DNA of 17,476 bases from Alphaproteobacteria bacterium (GTDB lineage Bacteria; Pseudomonadota; Alphaproteobacteria; Rhodobacterales; Rhodobacteraceae), in the NCBI GenBank assembly GCA_024279075.1, contig JAJRRX010000154.1:1-17476 (forward strand). Direction: 5' to 3'. A program made the translations under genes and the position numbers. Positions 1 through 5,236 of the stretch are shown piece after piece. Position 1 is the first letter of the stretch, and each line of letters opens with the position of its first letter. Under the pieces are notes generated by a model that worked only from the letters and a program-made list of their open reading frames with translations, made no database searches and was not told the DNA's origin.

Positions 1-78
1 GAGACCCTCGTCAACCTGCTCAAGGAAATCCGAAGTCAGCCAGGCGGGTTAAAAGAATACCTCGCCACTGAAATCTGA
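1..78 (+). CDS. C-terminal end of an unidentified protein (partial)
   Basis: The frame is open from base 1 and ends at TGA 76-78, giving 25 residues that end in GGLKEYLATEI. The start lies outside the window. The residues are charged and look helical, and I do not recognise the family. Codon use looks like a real alphaproteobacterial gene end. It lies left of the putative left attachment core, so it should belong to the chromosome or to a neighbouring element rather than to this island. Confidence 0.4.
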   Translation, partial: ETLVNLLKEIRSQPGGLKEYLATEI

Positions 79-132
79 CGGAATCACCCACTCAAAACGG
101 CGAATCTGGCGTCAAGGCGGTCTTTAACGGCT

Positions 133-240
133 GGTTACCTTGCAACCATTACCATTGCCGGCGAGGATGTTGACAATATCCTGATCCGCGAGCACTTGGC
201 CCGACGCTGGCCCGATGGGGATGAATTTTGGTGCCGGTAG
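133..240 (+). pseudogene. Remnant of a thermonuclease (SNase-like) C-terminus
   Basis: Translation from 133 to the TAG at 238-240 gives GYLATITIAGEDV followed by DNILIREHLARRWPDG and a terminal WCR. This pattern (strand, then an 'LIREGLARPW'-type helix, then a terminal tryptophan-cysteine) resembles the end of secreted thermonuclease-family proteins of alphaproteobacteria. No start codon or catalytic region lies upstream: the same frame reaches the stop at 76-78 of the preceding gene. I therefore read it as a decayed fragment. Family assignment is from memory of the pattern and covers only about 35 residues. Confidence 0.4.
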
Positions 241-343
241 TTTTTTGGTTGCAAAAATGGCTGGCTTTCAGGTGTTGGAGGAACAAGGCGGATCATGTAG
301 CCGGCCCCATCAGAGACACCACACACCGTGAGATATTGAGAAG

Positions 344-357
344 TGGCGGACAGACAG
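344..357. repeat. Distal attachment-site core (copy of tRNA-Ser 3' end)
   Basis: TGGCGGACAGACAG is identical to 14659-14672, the complement of the CCA plus acceptor end of tRNA-Ser(GGA). Flanking bases differ at once on both sides, so the shared core is exactly 14 bp. This is where the island rejoins the ancestral sequence. Recombination between the copies would excise the island and leave the tRNA intact. Confidence 0.85.
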
Positions 358-420
358 TCCGACAAACTATTTATATAACATGTTGTAATGAATTGGTAAA
401 TACTCCCCAACCAATCGCGC

Positions 421-440
421 TTCCCACATTCATTCCCACA
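421..440. repeat. Putative integrase arm-type binding site, left end
   Basis: Two tandem TTCCCACA units lie 63 bp inside the left core. The 20-bp block matches 14516-14535 at 19 of 20 positions in the same orientation (A versus T at the twelfth base). A repeated short motif set back from the crossover core at both ends is typical of arm sites bound by the N-terminal domain of tyrosine integrases. Function is inferred. Confidence 0.65.
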
Positions 441-480
441 TGGAGAATAAATACACGCAGTGAATTGGCGGGTAGAGGCC

Positions 481-747
481 CTATCCGATCTGGATTTTCA
501 ACTGCCCGCCAACGGCCTCGGCATATCCGCGCAGTTTCTCAACCGATACATTCCGGCCTGCCTCTATCCTAGAAATAGCGCTTTGCTTGGTTCCCATTCG
601 TTCAGCGACTTCAGCTTGCGTCAAGCCTGCACGGGCGCGGGCGCGGATCAACTCGCTTGCCAGCGTAAATTCATCTTCCAGCGCATCATAGGCGGCCCTA
701 TACTTTGGGTCACTCATTGATTGCTTATGCAGTTCCTTTATATCCAT
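481..747 (-). CDS. HigA-like XRE-family antitoxin
   Basis: This 88-residue protein carries a classic lambda-repressor/XRE helix-turn-helix at about residues 41-66 (GLTQAEVAERMGTKQSAISRIE). A helical, acidic N-terminus would contact the toxin. It starts one base after the toxin stop (TAA-G-ATG), so the two genes are translationally linked. A perfect AGGAGG lies 6 nt before its ATG, inside the last toxin codons, which should favour excess antitoxin. The toxin-first order is that of higBA-type type II modules. It should neutralise the upstream toxin and repress their shared promoter. It is the most distal gene of the island, next to the left attachment core, where it could stabilise the island. 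Confidence 0.85.
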   Translation of the reverse strand: MDIKELHKQSMSDPKYRAAYDALEDEFTLASELIRARARAGLTQAEVAERMGTKQSAISRIEAGRNVSVEKLRGYAEAVGGQLKIQIG

Positions 748-748
748 C

Positions 749-1069
749 TTAAACCTCCTTTGCCCGTTTTCGGGCCAAATCCAATGCCTTCTTTGGTGTC
801 TTTTGCGTTTTTTTCACAAAAACATGAACCACCACAATGCGCCGCCCATCTGCCTTCACATAAATTCCGCGCCCGATTCCATCCTTGCCCTTGGCCCGTA
901 TTTCCCAAAGCCCAGCGCCGAGTGATTTCACATAAGGCATCCCTACCTGCTCCGGCCCGTGCTCGGCCAAGAGTTCAGAAATACGGAAAAAGCTGGCCCG
1001 AATGTCCACGGGCAAAGCCATGATTTCCTTTTCGACCCTGTGGTCTAGCGATTCTATGGTCCAAGTCAT
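749..1069 (-). CDS. RelE/HigB-like (phage Gp49-like) toxin
   Basis: A 106-residue protein from ATG 1069, beginning MTWTIESLDHRVEKEI. The frame extends in-frame to an ATG at 1120, but the palindrome at 1073-1088 would then be coding and the family normally begins near 'MTW'. The layout matches the phage-derived Gp49-like/HigB toxins: two N-terminal helices, a 'VKSLGAGLWEIRA' strand with its conserved Leu, then GIGRGIYV and the IVVVHVFVKKTQKTPKKAL segment, where 'F.KK..KTP..E/A...A' is the family hallmark. Such toxins are ribosome-dependent mRNA interferases. It is followed after 1 nt by its antitoxin. About 200 bp separate it from the nuclease gene upstream, so it probably has its own promoter. 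Confidence 0.85.
   Translation of the reverse strand: MTWTIESLDHRVEKEIMALPVDIRASFFRISELLAEHGPEQVGMPYVKSLGAGLWEIRAKGKDGIGRGIYVKADGRRIVVVHVFVKKTQKTPKKALDLARKRAKEV
754..759 (-). promoter_or_regulatory. Perfect Shine-Dalgarno of the antitoxin, inside the toxin gene
   Basis: The minus strand reads AAAGGAGGTTTAAG immediately before ATG 747. AGGAGG sits 6 nt from the start and overlaps the last toxin codons (Lys-Glu-Val-stop). It fixes the antitoxin start and implies strong, coupled translation. Confidence 0.75.
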
Positions 1070-1072
1070 GTA

Positions 1073-1088
1073 TATCATATATGTGATA
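1073..1088. promoter_or_regulatory. Imperfect palindrome upstream of the toxin, probable operator
   Basis: The minus strand reads TATCACATATATGATA. The two 8-bp halves match at 6 of 8 positions in dyad symmetry, ending 3 nt before the toxin ATG at 1069. A TTGCAT hexamer 17 nt upstream of CATATA could serve as a weak promoter overlapping the dyad. Autoregulation by the XRE antitoxin through such a dyad is usual for higBA modules. Binding here is inferred. Confidence 0.45.
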
Positions 1089-1268
1089 ACCGAATACTTA
1101 ATGCAATGGCATTTGTTCACTTATTGAGTTGTAGCTTAGCCGCGCAACAGTCTTTCTAGCATTTTTCCAAAACTCTGAATGCTATCGCGCCCCTAAGAAC
1201 AATCAAAAGTTAGGACCCTGAAGTATTTGATAACCCTTCACTTCCTCAAATAGAACACTATTTTTTTA

Positions 1269-2426
1269 TCATCGCTCAATCACGCGCGCATTAGTAAGAT
1301 CATACCGCATTTCGGAAATAGCTCCCGACCGAATGGCTTCAATCGCTTTGTCTATCGCGCCCATCGTCACAAAAAACCATTCGCGAGGTGATACGGGTTT
1401 TCCAAAGCGGTCTTGAATGACAATATCCGCTTTGGCCTCAACAAAAAACGTATGCAGCATTTTTTCAAGATTGTGCCGATTTATATTTACGAGCTTGTAA
1501 GTGGCCACCACCTCGACATTGTCCAATAAAAAGGTCGCGTCACTTTTCGCACCGGCAATGCGTTTTTCTACATCACCAGATGTGACCCCAATTTTGTGTA
1601 GGAACCCATCATACTGGCGAATACTTGGGTTGTCTGAAATGCTCCGAAGCACATATATGGTTCCGGTTTGGTTTTGGCTTTCAGTATGCTCAAACAATCC
1701 ACCTGCCACAGCTTGCGTTATCCGCCGCCCCTGCGGGTCTTTATAAAGTTCACGCGCCAACGAACGCAGCAGATGATTGCTCTCGGAACCATTGTCAAAA
1801 ATTAGCCTTAGACGCGCATTCCTTTTACCGTTTTTGATGGTTTCAACACCCTTTTCAGCAACATAAACCATCGCTCCACGATATATAAAAAAATGGCCTA
1901 CTTCTATTTCCTGTTCGTTTTTGAAACGAATGCTCTTTCGCGTGCCGGCCTTCAATTCGGCAGCAACCGTATCAAAGATCGGCTTGAATTCTTCAAAATC
2001 GCGGCATCGCTTGCGCCCAGCAACGAAATCTGCCAGTTCTTTTTCGGATTTGGGCTTAACGCTAACCAATTCAAAAATTGATCCATCATCTCCAAAAATA
2101 TCATCATTAAGCATATCTTCCAGAGACAACTCTTCCAGCTCAGAGTGCTCGGGTAGAATATTCAAATGATCCAAATGTCGGACCCGTGCCACCATGCTGG
2201 CATCCTCTAATATTGAGGCAAAGCGTGCACCCAAACGGCGCTCTTCAAATTCGGCGGCCAAACTATCCGGCAATCTTTTATTGTCTTCAAAAAATGCGAG
2301 AACCTTCACAAACCCGTCCTCAAGCCGTGCCTGATCTGGGTCCGACTTTTCCAATTTTTCCAAATCAGTGGCATATTGTAAAAAACTCGGATCACCTAAA
2401 ATATCATCCAGCGAATACTGTGCCAT
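1269..2426 (-). CDS. GIY-YIG nuclease family protein of the defence cassette
   Basis: A 385-residue protein from ATG 2426, which lies two bases after the helicase stop and has GGAAGG upstream. A 48-base in-frame extension would overlap the helicase and is less likely. The C-terminal domain, about residues 254-370, is a GIY-YIG fold of the T5orf172/MUG113 type: TIYVL (Tyr258), KIGVT (278-282, the YIG equivalent), then Arg289 and Glu321 (LEKMLHTFF). This matches the catalytic Tyr, Arg and metal-binding Glu of the superfamily. It ends with PREWFFV. Residues 41-74 carry an FFEDNKRLP motif resembling the helicase C-terminus. The central part is unassigned. It probably cleaves DNA delivered or unwound by the helicase. 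Confidence 0.82.
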   Translation of the reverse strand: MAQYSLDDILGDPSFLQYATDLEKLEKSDPDQARLEDGFVKVLAFFEDNKRLPDSLAAEFEERRLGARFASILEDASMVARVRHLDHLNILPEHSELEELSLEDMLNDDIFGDDGSIFELVSVKPKSEKELADFVAGRKRCRDFEEFKPIFDTVAAELKAGTRKSIRFKNEQEIEVGHFFIYRGAMVYVAEKGVETIKNGKRNARLRLIFDNGSESNHLLRSLARELYKDPQGRRITQAVAGGLFEHTESQNQTGTIYVLRSISDNPSIRQYDGFLHKIGVTSGDVEKRIAGAKSDATFLLDNVEVVATYKLVNINRHNLEKMLHTFFVEAKADIVIQDRFGKPVSPREWFFVTMGAIDKAIEAIRSGAISEMRYDLTNARVIER

Positions 2427-2428
2427 GT

Positions 2429-4435
2429 TCACCCTTCCCCGGCGGCCTTTTCGCGCCGCTTGCGCTCCATCCATGCGAAAGCCTCGGCAAGGCGCAGTTC
2501 GACCGGATCATCAGACGTCAACGACGGTTTGCGCTTATGCTCGGCCATAAACCCCTTCAGCTTGGGAAACAGGCTTTTCACTTCATCCTCGGAAATCGTA
2601 ATCCGGTTCGAGGCCACAGCCGAATGGATTTGCGCCAGCGTGGGCGCATCAAGGCTCTTGGAAATCACCTCATAGGCCTGCCGAAACGGATTGATCCGGT
2701 CAATCAAATCAATATCCAGCTCAGCCACATTTACAAATTTCTTGACCATATCCAAAATCCCCTTTGGGGCAGACGGGTCTTTATCTGCCAATCGCTTGGC
2801 CTCAGATATAATATTCATCCGCGCCACAAGCTGTTGGCGAATTTCTTCCTGATGGCCATCTTCCAGATGCGGGTAACGGTCATTGATAATGCGCGGCACC
2901 ATCAGGGTATTCAGCACCACGGGGGCCAGTTCCTCATTGGCGGTGCCGTTGCGCGCAATCGTGTTATCCTGCACCACCTGCGCCACCAGATCATTCATGT
3001 CTTCCTCGACAATCTGGCGCACCTCGTCCGTGCTTGGCTCTTTCAAACCCTTGATGCCAACATGAACCTCGCCTGTCGCCGGGTCAAAACTGAATAGCGC
3101 CTGTGGTTCGGCAAAACCGCTGGCTTCATCCTCTTCATCCTTGCGCGCATAAAACCGGAACTTGGGCATTAAAACCTGCTCCATCAGCAAAGATGCCGAA
3201 ATCGCCTTGAGCATGTCATTCACCGCATCCACAACCGCACCTTGGGTTGCATCCGGTTCGGCCACCAGATTGGTAAATTGCGCATGGGATTTTCCCATCG
3301 CATCGCGGGTTGCACGGCCAATGATCTGGATGATTTCGGTCAGGGAATTGCGGTAGCCAACGGTTAACGCATGTTCGCACCACGGCCAATCAAATCCCTC
3401 TTTTGCCATGCCCAGCGCGATAATCACATCCACCGCATCGCGGTCCGCGCTTAGCTTTAGCGATCCAGCCACCCGCTCGCGGGACTCGCTATCATCCACC
3501 AGATCAGCCACCTGTAATAAACGCCCGTCAGGCGTGCGAATGGTGATGAATCCGGTGTCAGGGTCCACACCTTCATATTCGCCCATCATGCCCAAAATCG
3601 TATTGACCTCGGCATATTTATCGCCGGTGCTGGCGGCTGAATTTACATTGGGGATATGCAGGATGGTTTTTTTGGTCGTGTCAAACACCTCCATCAAACT
3701 ATCCAGATAAGACCCGCGATAGAAATGATACCCAATGCCCAGCGTTTCCAAATACTTATAACCATTGAGCTGCTCATAATAACTATAGGTTACCGATTGA
3801 AAGCGCGCCTCGTCCTCGGGGTGCAGCACCGCTAGCGCATCACCACGAAAATAGGATCCCGTCATCGCCACAATATGGGCGCGGTTTCGGCGCATCAAGG
3901 CGCGCACCACTTCACCAAGGCGGCTCTCCTCGCTGGCTGAAACGTGGTGAAATTCATCCACCGCCACCAAGCAATTATCAAAGGCCGCCGCCTCGATCTC
4001 GTCAAAGGCAAAGCGCAGGGTGGCGTGGGTGCAAACCAAAATCCTGTCTTCGCTTTCCATAAACGCCGCCAAGGCCTTGACCTTGCTTTTAGCCACGCTG
4101 CCCTCGTCTGTGCCGGGGGTGCAAAGGTTCCACTTGCCTTCAACATGCCAATCATGGGCGAACCCATGCACGCGCAAATCGGTGCTACGAAACGAATTGC
4201 CGATGGATTTTTCCGGCACCGCCACAATCACCTTGCGCACCCCCTGATCATAGAGCTTGGCCAGCCCGACAAACATCAGCGCTCGGGATTTGCCCGAGGC
4301 AGGCGGGGCTTTTACCAGCAAATATTGCGCATCCCGTTTGGCATAGGCGCGGGCCTGCATCGGGCGCATACCCATATCGGAATATTGTATGCTTTTGCCG
4401 GTTTTATCAAAGGTGATGTCAATAATATCGGTCAT
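2429..4435 (-). CDS. SF2 DEAD/DEAH-like DNA helicase/translocase of the defence cassette
   Basis: A 668-residue superfamily 2 ATPase. Visible motifs are Walker A PPASGKS (44-50), Walker B VDEFHH (159-164), motif III TGS (192-194), motif V GMAKEGFDW (342-350) and motif VI QIIGRATR (370-377, with the arginine finger). This is the type III/type I restriction-subunit-like group. After the second RecA domain come about 290 helical residues without a recognisable nuclease, ending in a charged tail with HKRKPSL (633-639). The start abuts the Abi stop with no intervening base (TAG-ATG), with AAAGGA about 6 nt before the ATG. The GIY-YIG gene follows after two bases, so the three genes form an operon. 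Likely role: ATP-driven translocation on unmodified DNA, feeding the separate nuclease. Confidence 0.88.
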   Translation of the reverse strand: MTDIIDITFDKTGKSIQYSDMGMRPMQARAYAKRDAQYLLVKAPPASGKSRALMFVGLAKLYDQGVRKVIVAVPEKSIGNSFRSTDLRVHGFAHDWHVEGKWNLCTPGTDEGSVAKSKVKALAAFMESEDRILVCTHATLRFAFDEIEAAAFDNCLVAVDEFHHVSASEESRLGEVVRALMRRNRAHIVAMTGSYFRGDALAVLHPEDEARFQSVTYSYYEQLNGYKYLETLGIGYHFYRGSYLDSLMEVFDTTKKTILHIPNVNSAASTGDKYAEVNTILGMMGEYEGVDPDTGFITIRTPDGRLLQVADLVDDSESRERVAGSLKLSADRDAVDVIIALGMAKEGFDWPWCEHALTVGYRNSLTEIIQIIGRATRDAMGKSHAQFTNLVAEPDATQGAVVDAVNDMLKAISASLLMEQVLMPKFRFYARKDEEDEASGFAEPQALFSFDPATGEVHVGIKGLKEPSTDEVRQIVEEDMNDLVAQVVQDNTIARNGTANEELAPVVLNTLMVPRIINDRYPHLEDGHQEEIRQQLVARMNIISEAKRLADKDPSAPKGILDMVKKFVNVAELDIDLIDRINPFRQAYEVISKSLDAPTLAQIHSAVASNRITISEDEVKSLFPKLKGFMAEHKRKPSLTSDDPVELRLAEAFAWMERKRREKAAGEG

Positions 4436-5113
4436 CTAATTTCCTTTCGGGCGGGCATTTATTATCGCCTGCACTTGGCATTGCGCGGCCACCCACTTGC
4501 TCAAATCAGGCGAACTCCACTCAATCAATGTAATTGCATCCTGTAATTTTGATGATGGTTTCTTATCAAATATAGCATTGTGATGCGCGATCCGATTGCG
4601 CCACCTGCGAACCGATTCAATTTGCCTTTGCAAATCATGCAGTTTTATTCCCCATGGCGCTGATCTAAAAGAGCGCTGAAATCCTTTTGACCATAAAAGC
4701 CTTTTAAACCGTTTGGTTGTCAGGTGCTCCCAAAACCCGAATGACAGTGCAGAAACAATATGATCATTCGTCATGCCATCCCCATGTTGCGCTCGCTCAT
4801 CACTGATAGCCAAATCCAAACTTTTCAAATGTGTATTATCCAATAAATCTCTAAGGGTCTTGTTTTCCGGCCATTCCTTATCTCTAAAACAAAGCGCCTT
4901 ATGAATTGTATTTCGACAAGTGATTTCTGCAAAATGCAGCGGCAAATAAAATGCGGCTGACATCTCACAATTCCAGAGATAAAGAGAGGCTGGGGTTACG
5001 CCATTCCCCTGTGCGGCTGCCGCGAATCGGTTGACCCGTGCGACATTAAGGTAACCTGTTATCAATGCCTCAACGCTAAGATCGGTGGTTGATAGGGGTT
5101 GATTATCCGTCAT
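4436..5113 (-). CDS. Abi-family protein with HEPN ribonuclease motif
   Basis: A 225-residue protein with the Abi_2/AbiD-AbiF layout. N-terminal helices carry YLWNCEMSAAFYLPLHFAEI (45-64) followed by CRNTIH (66-71). A central segment has DHIVSALSFGFWEHL (117-131), and a C-terminal RNRIAHHNAIF (172-182) contains the Rx4H HEPN pair Arg172/His177. HEPN proteins of this family act as metal-independent RNases or growth-arresting abortive-infection toxins. The gene sits between the methyltransferase and the helicase and abuts the helicase start, so it is part of the cassette rather than a passenger. It is more AT-rich than the methyltransferase, which suggests separate recruitment. Upstream lies an unusual 123-nt gap with a strong hairpin. 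RNase activity is inferred. Confidence 0.8.
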   Translation of the reverse strand: MTDNQPLSTTDLSVEALITGYLNVARVNRFAAAAQGNGVTPASLYLWNCEMSAAFYLPLHFAEITCRNTIHKALCFRDKEWPENKTLRDLLDNTHLKSLDLAISDERAQHGDGMTNDHIVSALSFGFWEHLTTKRFKRLLWSKGFQRSFRSAPWGIKLHDLQRQIESVRRWRNRIAHHNAIFDKKPSSKLQDAITLIEWSSPDLSKWVAAQCQVQAIINARPKGN

Positions 5114-5192
5114 TTAGCGCCTATCTTCTTTGCATGAGATGTTGACAGGTTGTTTTGGTCTTGTGCCCTAACCCCTTCTTCATACAGATTCA

Positions 5193-5221
5193 GAGGGCAG
5201 GCCTTTCGGGGCGCTGCCCTC
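5193..5221 (-). other. Stem-loop in the 123-nt gap before the Abi gene
   Basis: GAGGGCAG and CTGCCCTC form a perfect 8-bp stem that can be extended by an inner GCC/GGC pairing. It lies between the methyltransferase stop (5237) and the Abi start (5113). On the minus strand it is not followed by a T run, so it is a poor intrinsic terminator. It could be an mRNA processing or stabilising element, an attenuator, or part of a small RNA partnering the HEPN protein. Only the hairpin is seen; the roles are guesses. Confidence 0.45.
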
Positions 5222-5236
5222 ACTCTTTTCTGCCCC

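Noticed and set aside
135..410. A 91-codon minus-strand frame across the left attachment core
   Set aside because: Low-complexity serine/arginine-rich translation with no family resemblance. It crosses the island boundary.
421..440. Short tandem TTCCCACA units considered as a CRISPR-like array
   Set aside because: There are only two units without spacers of regular length, and no Cas genes are present. The matching copy at the integrase end makes arm sites the better reading.
1157..1184. TAGCATT/AATGCTA dyad considered as a terminator after the nuclease gene
   Set aside because: The stem is only 7 bp of weak pairs with a 14-nt loop and no T tail on the coding strand.
2186..3097. A 303-codon plus-strand open frame
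   Set aside because: It is entirely antisense to the helicase and nuclease genes, and its translation has no recognisable motif and odd composition. It is a shadow of the minus-strand frames.
3944..4546. A 200-codon plus-strand open frame
   Set aside because: Antisense to the helicase start and Abi end, whose motifs are clear. No domain in the translation.
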